DNA from: Melanocharis versteri
Lineage: Eukaryota; Chordata; Aves; Passeriformes; Melanocharitidae
Direction of reading: 5' to 3'
Length of the DNA: 64,000 nt
Assembly (NCBI GenBank): GCA_013397845.1
Contig: VZTG01003218.1
Coordinates: forward strand, 258,587-322,586
Part shown: positions 12,518 to 24,500 of the stretch, in pieces
Layout of the letters: each line of letters starts with the position of its first letter
Position numbering within the stretch: position 1 is the stretch's first letter
Made by a program: the position numbers and the translations under genes
Notes under the pieces: model-generated
Databases searched by the model: none
The model's input: only the letters and a program-made list of their open reading frames with translations
What the model was told of the DNA's origin: nothing

Positions 12518-13009
12518 TGTAGTATGTCCGGCTGAGGTAGAGTTAACTTTCTTATAGCAGTCTGTATGGTCCTGTGTTTTAATTTGTGTCTAAAACTGTT
12601 GATAACACACTGATGTTTTAGCTACTGCTGAAAAGTGCTGGCACAGCATCAAGATCTACTTTGTTTCTCACTCTGTCCCCCCAGTTAGTAGTCCAGGTAG
12701 GAGATGGGAAATAAGACAACTGGGACAAATTTACCAAAGGGCTCTTCCACGCCATATAAAGTGATATTCAGCAACAAAACCTGGGGCATAGTTTTTCCAA
12801 AGTAGTCGCTGCTGAGGACTATTTGGGTGCTGTTTTGCTTTGTTTGTTGGCCTTCTTTTCCCCTTTCCTTTGCATATTAAATTACCTTTATCATGACCAA
12901 TGAGTTTTTCTGCCTTTTGTTCTTATTTTCTCCCCCATCCTGTGGCAGGGCAGGGAATAAGTAAATTGCTGGTGAGGGCTTAGTTGCCAGCCAGGGTCAA
13001 CCCACCATA
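12518..13009 (+). mobile_element. Solo LTR of the same avian ERVL-type family, plus strand
   Basis: This is the second copy of the LTR family also at 2445-2988 and 61501-62089, here on the plus strand. The 5' end reads TGT, then 'ggctgaggtagagttaac', 'gttgataacacactgatg' and 'accaaagggctcttccac'. A TATAAA box lies at 12755-12760 and an ATTAAA polyadenylation-type signal at 12876-12881. The order matches U3-R-U5. The 3' end reads 'tagttgccagccagggtcaa' and then 'cccaccata'. No internal gag or pol sequence adjoins it. The 5-bp flanks (tctcc, ttcca) do not match, so the target duplication has decayed or an edge is off by a few bases. Confidence 0.87.
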
Positions 13010-13199
13010 TTCCAAGGCTGAATAAATCTTGCACAGAGAGATGCAATTCAGAGACAAAATAGAGAAACTAAATTCTTTTATCTATAGGAGAATAAGCAAC
13101 TCTTATTTATTACTGATCAGTACTAAAGATGCTGTCAAAATGCAAACATAATACATACATTCAGTGTCCTTTATTTTACGTAAAAGGCTGATGAGATAA

Positions 13200-13379
13200 T
13201 CACAGAATCACAGAATAAGTAAGGTTGGAATTGACCATGGGATGTCATCTCATCCAACCTCCCTGCTCAAGCAGGGGCTTCCAAAGCATGTTACTCAGGA
13301 TGGTCTCCGGGCAGCTTTTGAATAACTAGAGAAAGACACTCCACAAACTCTTTGGGCAATCTGTTCTGTATTGCTTAAC
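13200..13379 (-). mobile_element. CR1 3' fragment
   Basis: The octamer tail 'cacagaatcacagaat' is followed by 'aaggttggaattgaccatgg' and 'tgctcaagcaggggcttcc', the hallmark CR1 3' end in reverse. The copy stops at an A-rich tract at 13380, so the rest of the element is truncated there. Confidence 0.9.
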
Positions 13380-13463
13380 AAAAAAAAAAAAAAAAAAACA
13401 CACCAAAAAAACACACAAACAAACAAACAAACAAAAAACAACAAACTAAATATATATATATGT
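13380..13463 (+). repeat. A-rich tract with (CAAA)n and short (TA)n
   Basis: A poly(A) run gives way to CACA, CAAA and then a short TA repeat. It directly abuts the truncated CR1 at 13200-13379. Confidence 0.93.
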
Positions 13464-16400
13464 GTCAATATTGTGGTCCTACATGCATACTAACCCATAT
13501 TTGGACCATTTATTACTCAGTTTGATTTTTGATTCTTTTAGTATCCTTCGGTCCAGGAGTAGTTCTGGGAGAAATTTATACCTTTCTCGACATCTGTGGG
13601 CACTATTACAAGCCTTTCTGATGAAAACTCCATCTTTTTCAAGTAGATCATTGAATTGACTGAAAATAAATGGGCTTCATCTTTTCAGTCAAAGGATACA
13701 CGTAAATTGTGTGAGGCGTTGTTTCTGTTTATCAAGACATTGGTGAAAATCCCTCTGGAGAGCTCCATAGAGTGTCTATGCTAGGGAAAAAGGAAGCCAA
13801 ACTAGAGCAGCTTCAGAGAGGGAGGACCAGTGGAGTGGCTTATCCACAACTCCAGCCCTGTAGGAGGAAAAACTCAGTTAGCTGAAAAGATCCTTGGCTT
13901 TACAGTTGTTCTTGCAGGATACAAAAGACATGTTCATATGGCGGGCATATTTCAGTGAGGTTTAGATTGCAAAGGAATGCAGACATTACAACAGAAAGCT
14001 TGATGCAAGATGCGGTCTTCAGGGAGCTGGAAGAATATATGAACAACCACCTCCCTCTGATTTTAAGTCCTGTAGTGTCTGTGTTGTAAACATGAGTACG
14101 GCTTAGCCTAAAATCCACTCTGAACCGTAGATGACATGTTTCTCTGTAAAATAATAGACAATGAAAATTCTGTTGCAACAAATGCATATAAATGGATTAA
14201 GAATAGAGTTAAGGAAGAAAAAAATACTTCATTCTTCAGTAAAGGAGGATTTTGGAACTGCTTAATAATGAAAACTTTAAGGATAAAAGAAGCTAGTCAG
14301 TTTTAAGAATCTGACATTTTTAGTAGAAGTATCTTGTAAGAGACAAGGAAGGATTGCCATGCAATAATAAACTGCATTACCCAGGAGATCCTTTGCAGTC
14401 CTAGAAATTTCAGACATAATTAATTTCCAAGTAATTGTTACTAGACATTACTAAAATGCATTGCAATGACAGTTCACCTATATATACAGTTTAAGACTTA
14501 ACCTAGCTTGTTTATCATGTAAATTTTAAAAGCATTTTGTATGCTTAAGTAATATTGAGATTTTTCAGAAGTTCTGGAATTAATTTTGTCCCAGAGCACG
14601 CTGTGAAGAAATGTAGGCAACTGTTATCTAAATATTAGTCATAATATTGTACAAGAAGCTACATCATCTATTTCATGATGCCCCCTCTACCTTGTTAAGC
14701 TGCTCTCTGGATTTTTCATCTAAGTCATAATTTTTGCCAGAGATGAATGATTTGGGCTAAGGTTTTATTTTTGTATTCTCAAATTATTAAGAGACATCAC
14801 TCATTGACTCTTTGAAATGATAGGCATAACATAATGAGTATGTACCTGATCACTTGGCTGCATAGGCTTGAGAAGAAAACATTGCTGAAGTGATTGGTGA
14901 ATTGATTTGCCATTTACTATGGGTTTTCAGCAAACATTTCATTGATTTGATATGTAGCACTGACCCATGAAAGGCTATAAGCTTTTGTCCTGAATTTTTA
15001 GCTCGGATTTTTTTTTCTCATCATTTTAGAATTCCTAAACAGAAGCATGCCTCATCAAATATAAAGACCAGTGGTGTCAAACTCATCTCAATAAAGGCAG
15101 ATAAGCAATGTTGTAGACAGGTTTTGAGTATGTAGCTCTGGTGAATTTGCATTCAAATGACCAGCTATACCACTAATTTGACGCTCTTGTTCCTACAATT
15201 CTGAAAAGCCAGAGCATGAACATCACAGAGCTTTTGTGAGGTCAGGAAGTATTGTCTTAGAAAGGGTAAACTGAGACACAGCATTTTAATGTATTTCTCT
15301 ATGTTCTTTGAATATGTGACAGAAAGCAGTAAAGTGTGATGATTAATTCTTGAAAAATCTATTCCATAGTGGTTAATGTCAAAAAGGGATCATTGAGTCT
15401 ACACTGATATCTTATCTATCAGAAAACGCTACATTTTACTCAGCTATATTCATGTTGGATTTTGTGATTTGTTTTAGAATATTTCCTTGCTCAAAAAACA
15501 AATTACCACAGGAAGAAGCAGGAGACAGTGAAACTGCATCCATGCTAACAAATTAAACTGTTTCTGAGCACTAGCACAAAAGTGTTGTTGCCTACCCTCG
15601 TCAAATTGTTAGAGTGGCTTGAAGCTCAGGTTTTTCTCCAGGATGTTTAGCAATCTCTTACACAATTCCCAAGCATTACCTGTGAGTTTCCACGGCCAGG
15701 GATCATCATCAGGAGACAGTTTGACTTTGGCAACTCTTTACTGGTGGAGAAAACTGTTCAAGAGGGTGGATCTGGACCAGTCTGTGTATTGGAAGCTGAT
15801 CAGAGGCGCATCGAGTTTCCTAATGTATGCATAACCTCCTCCATGCCACCTGGCTGCAAGGAAGCTGATCAAGTAACCTAAACGATCCTCCTAAGAACAA
15901 ATTGGCCCTGCAGTGTCAGGAAGAGCAAAGCTCTCTGCCTGTCTTTCCAATGCCAAATGTGATTTTCACACCTGCACACAAGTCACGTTAAAAAAAAAAA
16001 ATGTAATTCACATAATTGATTAAGCTCTTCTCTTGCTGTGGTCCAAATCTGGTTGTTCAAAGACAGACAGCATAATCCCTAAATCTGAGAATATATCAAT
16101 AAAATAATCTGTGAGGGGGAAAAAGTATAGAAAGAAACATCCCTGATGGATGAGATGTGATTATAATATCTGTCATGATATAAGGCCTTGAGATTAAAGT
16201 AGTTTAAAGATATTTGTATTTCACAGATCTGTAGAAGGGAGCACGCATGACTAGAATGCTTTATAAAGAAAGTCTAGTATGGCAAACATTACAGAAAATG
16301 TAAAACTCTCTCGAGTTTGAGTTTTTAAAGAAATTTTTGAAGATGTTAATCTATATCAGAGTCCATAAGCAGCTCTTATGTGTCACCTGGTAAACAGTTA

Positions 16401-19400
16401 CAATATTTAATTGGGTTTACTATGAAGAGTTTTCAGTATATTACAAGGCTGAATATGTTCAGCTATACCTCCCATGAACTAAACAGCTATGCTCCCTACC
16501 AAAAAACCTGTTCCCTGTCACATTCTGTACAGGAGAGAATATATAAATATTCTCTTCTAAATATCCTACCACAAAGATATCATTTATTTATATGAACCTG
16601 ATTAATGTTTGAAACACCAGTTGAAATACAGGTCCATGTGGTATAGGTGTGCTTTGGCTCAGGGAAGAGAAACCATTTACCATTTAGACAAATATATTTC
16701 AGAGCTTTGACCCTATGCAACAGTGATTTCTGCACTTTTGCAAAAAACCTGTTATGCTTCCTGTAAGTCACTCAAATATTCTCTTTTTAAAATCCATGTA
16801 AAAATATTTCTTCAGTCTATATTTCTTTAACTTTTCAAATAAAATGTTTTTACACAACATTATTTCTTTAAACAATGATATTGAGACTGAAGGTATTTGT
16901 CCAAGCAGGAATAATAGTCTTATAACTAACAAGACACAGCAACACAAACAGACATCTATTAAAACTAAAACTTTCTCCAAAACTTTCTCCTTTTTTTTGC
17001 CTTTCCTCTCCTCATTCAAATCAGGCTTTGAGGTGAGTATGTTTGCTTATGAAAAACCCAAGGGAACCAATACTGGGAATAGTAATAACTAATCCAAAAT
17101 TATTATCTATAAGGTTTTAGTACTCAGTGAAATTCATTCACATTTTATGTATAGCAAGTTTTTACTCTCATACCAAGGCAAATAATAAAATATAAGACAT
17201 CTTAAAGCTCACCAGGCCCATGTCAACATCTCTTTTTCATTTGATATATCTTTGAATAATCATCCTTTGTACTTTGACAAAGTTTAGATTTTCTAATGAA
17301 TGATTTTTGATTTTGGTCATTATTACTTCATATTTCTAATTCACCAGTCTGCAGATATCTTGAATGACCTTTATCTAAACAAACTATAGATATCTGTAGA
17401 CATTCAAGCAATACTTAGTGGAATCATGTTAAAAACTCTTATTTTTGTCCATTCACTATAAAGGAAACTCAAATTATTATCTCAGGCATAGACATCTAGA
17501 TAAGAGATACACAAAATGAGACAAGTGAGTCATACATTTTTCTCTCTTCTGTTTGTTTGGAGTTTGTTTCACACCAACAACCATTTCTTTTGTTCTGGCA
17601 CAATAATTTGTGAAATGTAATATTTACCTTTGAATTAAAAATCATAGAGGCACTATGACTTTTACAAATGTTAGACACCTTCTGCTCTCTTTTGTTTTCT
17701 TGGGCTGCAGCAGAACAGGCACTAAGGGCACTAATCATGGGATTAACATTAATAAAACACAAATAAATTTGTTGAGATTGGCTGCTAGGACCTTTCTGTT
17801 CTGATCTGATTTAGTAGCAAAAGACTTAGAAGGAAGACATGTGCTTTGAATAGATATTTATATTTGTTTGTATATATTTCTTTCATATTTGTTTGTCTAA
17901 ACCAGGACATGGCTGGAGAAATCAATGTAATTTTTCTGCTGAATTTTCAGAAGTATCATCATTATTAATTATCAGTGAAGAATTTTGAAGGTGTTCTTTT
18001 TAATAATGTGATTCATATTTATAATTAGTTGGTTGGGGGTTTTTTACATGAAAAAATTTCACTTAGAATCACATAATTTTAGACAATATACATGCACAGT
18101 CTGGAACATAAACTAAAAAGGCTTTACTGCATCTTGATTAAGCAAGCAAAAACTTTTAGAGAAAGTAGGCTACCATTTTGCACTTACAGCCCAGGAAGAT
18201 GTTAGTTACCTTTGCATTGGTCTTTGTCTTCCACAACAGGAAATATCAGCATAAGATTTTAAGAATGCCTGAAGTGAGCTGTACTCAGGCTACTCCTCTA
18301 TAATTTATGATTAAGTTAATTTATCTCATATCCTTATGTTATTCCTTCTATTCCACTAAAGGTCTCTTTCCAAGCATTGTTCTACAAATAAAGATTTTTT
18401 TTTATTGTTTTGTCTGCTGATTTTTGATTTGAATTGGTCATTTTAAATTTTTTTTGCAAAGTTTTATGAGAAAAATTTAAACAGAGATGCCTGAACTTTT
18501 TATCTGCTAATGAGCAAAATTTTACATAAATCCAAAGAATTAACATCAGATTAGGAACAGAGTCATGCCAATGGCTCCTCTGTAATAGGTTGAGAAAATG
18601 GGCCTTTTAAGGATGCCTTATCTTACCTTAACATACTTAGAATCTTAATGTTAACTTCCTTCCACTGGCTGGAGAGAGAAGTATATGATGGCTATGTTCA
18701 TGCTAACATCGATAACATGAATCCACCTTTATTTCTTTGGAAAAATAAAATCTTCATATCAGAGATTTTTGTTTTACACTATTTTATTGCTTCTAATCAA
18801 CCTCTAAATCCAGCCACAACAGACATAGCTCTAGTATTGCCCACCCCCAATAAATATATATTCTGGACTGAAGAGACTCTCTATACATATCTTTAATCTT
18901 TGTTTCATTGCAGTTTTCAGAGAAAGCGAAAAAATACCCTAATTTGCTTTAAATCTTTATATGTGCTTCATTTTTGTTTACATTCACATCTCTTGGAACA
19001 ACCTTAAAGCAGTTAAGTCAGATATTCAGCACATGTTGTTTTGGTAACTGTAACTTTAACAGCGCTTCTAAATTAATCAGGACTTGAGGTTCTCTGGGGA
19101 AGAATAAATAACTAAGTGAGGCTGATAATATATTGGAATGTTATACAACCCAGAGAGAATTGAAGACTACTGCATTGATTATCTGTTGTTTCAAAACATC
19201 TTATCTTTTTTTCCCCCCCTCTAATTCAAATTAGGTATTTGCTTATGCATAGCATGGCCAGTGTTATGGGAAGGTGTTGCTTACTTCAGAGCTTAATTTC
19301 CTGGCAAGAAGAGCATGACAGAAACACACAAGTTTACAATTGCTTGAAAGCAGTGTAAACTTATTCACCACTAAGCAATGTAACAGGTTGCAGGCATGTC

Positions 19401-20729
19401 ATATTGTACTCTGTGAAAATAGTCAATTAAACAAAAAACAACCTCCCACTCCAAATAAAATGCTTGCATAACACAGAGTACAAGCTAAGAGATCATGTTC
19501 AGTATGTCAAGTTAAATGGATCATTTTTGAATTAATAATTTAAAAAGTTAATTCTTTTAGTTATTCTGATTAATTTACACCTATTAAAAGAGATGAGATG
19601 AATAACAATGACATTCTTTATTGATAGGAATATTTTCATGATACTAGAATGACTAGGACACCTTGCTCTATAATATTTATTTCCATAAAATCACAACTAG
19701 TCCAGACTGAGTGGAGATAATTTTTAGGTGTTTGGATTCTTTTTACACATATTTAACTTGTATGGATGATAGGGGGAAAAAAATATCATGACCTTAGGTA
19801 CTTGCAGATTTTTTTTGTCTAAAAGTGTTCTGCTGACATGTAATGATTTTTCCTTTTATTTGTTTGGAGATATACAGCAGTGCAAGAAAACTGTTATTTG
19901 CCTTTACGGTCAAGCTACTTTAACAACTAAAGTATCACACAGAGAAGTTGGAACTAGTTAAGGAATTTTGTTACTCTGAAAAGTTCCACAAGTGAAAATA
20001 TGACAATAGAAGGCATCTGTCATTCCAACAGGTTATTTCACATCGTATCAATGCATGAAAAAGCACATGGATTCTAAACTCAATTTTTCAGACTGAAATG
20101 GACATCAGACCAAATAACTTTTCTCACTCTCTGTAGAAGAGGTACATGATACAGAAGAGTTTATGGTAATTTTTTTTTTCTTAATTTTTCTTTTCTCCCC
20201 AGTAAAATAAATGCAGTTAACTTAAGGTACAGATAAGTAATCTGAGGTGAAGGATTAATTTCCTCTTCTAAGTATATAGACTTCTGGAATAATTGTCTTT
20301 GAAAATGTATATTTCAAACTATTTAAGTTCTGCAACATTCCAAATAACCTTTTGCTCATGTAAATGCTTGCAGTTTTTGGCTTGGTTTCTCACAATCCAA
20401 ATAAATTTTAATCAACAACAATTTTTTCTCTTCTCACACTTTTTTTCATTCCTCACTCTTCTCTCTTCTGTGTGGTCTTTTGCCTTTTCTTTAGCCTGTT
20501 TACCCTAAGGGATAGCCCCTTTGGCTTTGGGACCCAGCCACGTCCTTGAGTGGGTCCTACACAGGGCAGCCCCAGCGCTCTGCACAGAGGCCTCATGCAG
20601 CTGTTACAAGTGTATACATGTAAAGTGTACAAATTCTATAGAATATATTGTTCCGTGCATGCAGTGCAGCGTAAAAAATGTGTATGTGCTTGCGTGTGAG
20701 TCTGTGCACATGAGAAAGGCTGGAAAGAC
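13464..20729. other. About 7.3 kb of AT-rich single-copy DNA
   Basis: No gene, RNA or repeat family is recognised. About 15620-15960 is less AT-rich than its surroundings and holds an open but unexplained reading frame at 15651-15878. All other frames are short and lack motifs. Confidence 0.5.
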
Positions 20730-20787
20730 GGATGGATGGATAGATGGATGAATGGATGGATGGATGGATGGATGGATGGATGGATGG
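20730..20787 (+). repeat. (GGAT)n microsatellite
   Basis: About 14 tetranucleotide units with two interruptions (tagat, gaat). The translated repeats on either strand (MDGW-type or IHPS-type) are artefacts of this array. Confidence 0.97.
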
Positions 20788-21160
20788 GTCTTGCTACTAT
20801 CAAACTCTATATTTAAATGCATAATTAATTGTTGCAGTGATTCAAAGATCACTTCTGTTACCTCAGCAGGCTCAGCAGTGTTCCTGAGGCATCTCTCTTT
20901 CCTTTCACGTAGGGTGAGAAGCTGTGTTCATCCCCAAATCCCTTCCCCTACCAATTTGAATTATGTTGGTCCCTGTATCCTCACTGGCTCTTTCCACACA
21001 CGACCGTGTCCCAGAATCTTCTCTGCTGCGGGGTTCCTCATTGGCTCCTTGCTGCCCCTCTCCTCGCCCTTCTACTGTTCCTGGTTCATGTGCTGTCAGT
21101 CTGCCTGCGTGCTGTACCCCAGTTGGTGTGTTCCCAGGCATCCCCCTCCCCTCTCCCCCG

Positions 21161-21167
21161 ATATAAG
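21161..21167 (+). promoter_or_regulatory. TATA-like box in the GC-rich block
   Basis: The sequence ATATAAG follows a C-rich tract and lies about 70 bp before AATAAA. Its position suits an LTR U3 promoter. There is no transcript evidence. Confidence 0.45.
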
Positions 21168-21232
21168 ATACTGTGTAACACCCCGCTCCTGGCTCTTCGT
21201 CCCCTCCCGTTCCTCGGTCCCTGTGCTGGGGA

Positions 21233-21238
21233 AATAAA
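21233..21238 (+). promoter_or_regulatory. AATAAA polyadenylation signal
   Basis: A canonical hexamer near the end of the C/T-rich block, just before the gap. It is read as the R-region signal of the putative LTR. Confidence 0.45.
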
Positions 21239-21245
21239 CACATAC

Positions 21246-21440
21246 NNNNNNNNNNNNNNNNNNNNNNNNNNNNNNNNNNNNNNNNNNNNNNNNNNNNNNN
21301 NNNNNNNNNNNNNNNNNNNNNNNNNNNNNNNNNNNNNNNNNNNNNNNNNNNNNNNNNNNNNNNNNNNNNNNNNNNNNNNNNNNNNNNNNNNNNNNNNNNN
21401 NNNNNNNNNNNNNNNNNNNNNNNNNNNNNNNNNNNNNNNN
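21246..21440. other. Assembly gap (195 N)
   Basis: An unbroken run of N beside very GC-rich sequence. The missing bases are probably GC-rich too. Confidence 0.99.
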
Positions 21441-21542
21441 AGCCAGCCGAGCCCGGACCGGCGGCGGGAAGGACGCGCTGCTCTGCCCGCCCGGCAGAAC
21501 GAGGCACCCCCGAGGGGGGTCGGGCGAGCGGCAGCACCGCGT

Positions 21543-24500
21543 TAATTAATGCTAATTGGAAAAAAAACCCAAACAAAACCAAAACCAGAAAACCACACTC
21601 CAAGTAAAAGTGCTGGCCCAAATTTGCAGATATTTTATTTGCCTCAATTTAACTACCGCAATTTTACTACTTGAGGAGTCAGGCAAATTATATTGAGAAG
21701 TAGGACAAAATATGTGGTTTGATATAAAAACAAAAGGAATTAAACACAAATAGAAAAAATTTTATAAAATTTATAGAATTTTAAAATTTATAAAGTTTAC
21801 AGAAAAGGTATTATATTCAGAGTGTCATCTAAATCCAAATCCATCAAAGGGAAGGTGACACAATCCTGTAATTAAGTGGGATTGTGTTAATGCTTTGTCT
21901 GAGAGTATCATAAACAGTTCATCCCTATAAAAATTTGATTCCTTAATGCCATCAGTATCAGGAAGCCAGAATTGTTTCTGCTTGAGTGCATTTCAGGTAA
22001 GTTAAGTAACTTTTGACATTTATAAAGTTTTGAGTGACCTAATTATTCAGGGGTTTTTGGTTTTACCTGTTTGTTGTGGGTGGTTTGTTTTTTTGCCAAG
22101 TTTTTCCCTCAGGTAACAAGTATCTAAAACTACCTACTATACGTATAGGTTACCTGTACAAAACAAAATATTGACAAAGCATAAATAAGGGAAATTTGTG
22201 TATTATTGTATTATTTTATTTGTATAGTCTTGATTCAAAGCCTGTCAAAATCAAAGGAAAGAATCTAATTATCTTCAAATAAATTTGGGAGAATGCTTAT
22301 ATGTGATTGCGGCAGATTGCCTCTTTTCAGCAGCCATTAACTGTGAATCGTGTCTCCTGCTAACAGCAGACATCTGAGACTCATATTTTATTATAACCCA
22401 GTTGGAAAAAATTATTCCAAGTTTCTTCAAAGTAGTAGAGCTTCCTTGTTCTGATTATTTTCCCACAGAACATTTACTTAAATTTTTGCAGCCTTACCTG
22501 GAGAAATTGATAACTCCATCTTTGAACACATCATTTTCAGAAATGCCAAGAAATATTATAATATAGTAACATCCTTAAAAGGAATTCCTTCCTTATATTT
22601 AACCTTGGTACTAAAATATCAGTGGAAGAATACTTTACCACATGCACATAAAGAAAATTTCTCTTAGATCTCAGTCATTAAACCAGAATTGACTGGTCAT
22701 TAGCAGATAGCATATTAGTTAATCTGTATATGCCATTGACAATTTTGAGTGACTGGATCAATTTGTCCAAACCAAAATGCCCAAGAAAAGCTGAATTTTC
22801 AGGGTGGACATTCAAAATTTCCTTCAAAAGTTATTTTCAATGACTTCTTAAGTTAACACCCACCTGTAGAGTGATCATCTTAGCTAAATATTAAAAATAA
22901 TTACATAAAACAGCTGTATAACTTCTTAAAGATATTTTCATATATGATTTTATTCTACTCTAAACCTTTTTCAAATATATTATACTTACACTTTCTTTCA
23001 CATATAGCTCCAGCACAACTGCTTTTCTCATTGTCCAACAAATTTCCCGCTTTCTGCTTTTCCAGATAATAGTTAGTAAAGCATTATGCAAGGCTTATTA
23101 CATTCCTTATCCTGGAAAAGGGAAGATACATGGAAAGGTACTGAATAGCTCAAAGCTGTTTATAAGGAAAATCTTATAATTGTTCTAATGCAAGCAATAC
23201 ATGATTAAACTTTGATTAAGAAAGAATATTTCAATTAATCTGATCTTATACATGCTATGCAGTATCTGATCACTGGGGAGTAAAGCTCTTTTGATATTAG
23301 TTAAAGGTAAAATTTCAAAGCAATGCTAAGACATTTTACTCCCACTGATGTTGACAAGAGTTGCCTGACCAACGTCACATACATTATGTTCAAAATTCAC
23401 TCTATTATTTAAGAAACAGGACTTCATAAATGCTGTCTACATCTTAAGATGTTCTGGAGTAAGAATGTTTTTATAGGGTCACTACACTGTTTGCACTGTA
23501 CCAGGGGTCCTACAAGTCTAGCCCTTGGCAATTCTTGTAATTTAAGACAAAGTGAGTGTCCTTAAAAGTGCAAATGGGTCAATCCATTAATTCTGCCTGA
23601 AAAAACACAGTCTTTTAAACAAATATCTTTGAACAGAGAAAAAAAAATTGAATGCGTGTTTTGGATGCATAGACTCTCAATTCAATAAATTACGCATGTA
23701 TTTTATTCTTTGGGTGCCTATTTTCAACTAAAATTAATAGCAAAACATCACTTTGAAAGACAATTCTGTGTGGGGAGCTGTTAAAGTGTATGATGTATAT
23801 AAAAACACAATATCTTTTTATACACAGAAGCTTCTCTTTTTCAACTCTACAGGTAATGTTGGGTAACTTTGCTCAGTCTTGGAACTCTGGTGTATATACA
23901 GTGATGTAAACATGCTACTAACACTTTCCTCCTATCTCAGTATTTTATATGACAAAAATCTTCCCCCAATAGCAACATATCCTGCCTTGCCTGCCTCTCC
24001 CCTGACCCCTGCAAGAAAAAAAAAAGCAAGCAAGCAAGTAAACAAACTGAGTTAAAAATATAAATCAGACTCATCTGCTGGATGCATTCTTTAAGGCAAT
24101 ATCATTGGCTTACAGCTGCAAAAACAAAAGTCATATTTTTTGGAAATAAAACAAGTGAGACTTTTTTCTACTTTAATAAAGAGCCGTGCAAAATAAGTTC
24201 TAACATATGACCTCTTCATCTCCTTACTCAACCGGGAACACATTGACTCTAATTTGGACTGTTGCTGTTTTTCTGCTACACAGGACCAGGCCATTATCAC
24301 AGGTGAGTCACAGTGAATCCAAGGAATTGAATCCTCATTTGTCCATTAGTTGAGTTAGCTGCAATGTCCACATATAGACTATATCAGTACGATTCCAATC
24401 TTTTAAGTAGACCTACATATCTTTAAATTTTGGCTGAACTTTTTGTGCAATGTGCCCTTTGATAATGGCACATCCATACATTTCAACTTAGTAGATGTTA

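Larger units (their letters stand above)
20830..21542 (+). mobile_element. Candidate LTR / promoter block, interrupted by a gap
   Basis: A GC-richer block sits in AT-rich DNA. It has an inverted CCAAT motif (ATTGG, 21040-21044), pyrimidine-rich upstream sequence, a TATA-like box (21161-21167) and AATAAA about 70 bp further on (21233-21238). Then comes the second gap, and after it about 100 bp of very GC-rich, CpG-rich sequence (21441-21541). A short TATA to AATAAA distance suits the U3-R part of an ERVK-like LTR, with the GC-rich piece as U5. The octamer 'taattaat' occurs at 20822-20829 and 21543-21550 and could be a target duplication, but 8 bp is long for an LTR and the right end does not read CA. 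A CpG-rich promoter is the alternative. The family is not identified. Confidence 0.5.

Noticed and set aside
20604..20852. Frame with SIHP repeats and its MDGW counterpart
   Set aside because: It is the GGAT microsatellite read in frame.
20905..21621. Long frames on both strands across the second gap
   Set aside because: They span 195 N. The sequence on either side is better explained as a regulatory or LTR block.
22489..22560. Minus-strand donor-like site with a short open stretch (FLGISENDVFKDGVINFS)
   Set aside because: The donor matches GTAAGG, but there is no AG acceptor in a suitable place, and a stop lies 57 bases upstream in the same frame. It is too short to support an exon.
24270..24305. 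19-bp microexon-like segment between an acceptor-like pyrimidine tract and GTGAGT
   Set aside because: Such pairs occur often by chance in 64 kb. No neighbouring exon or coding match supports it.
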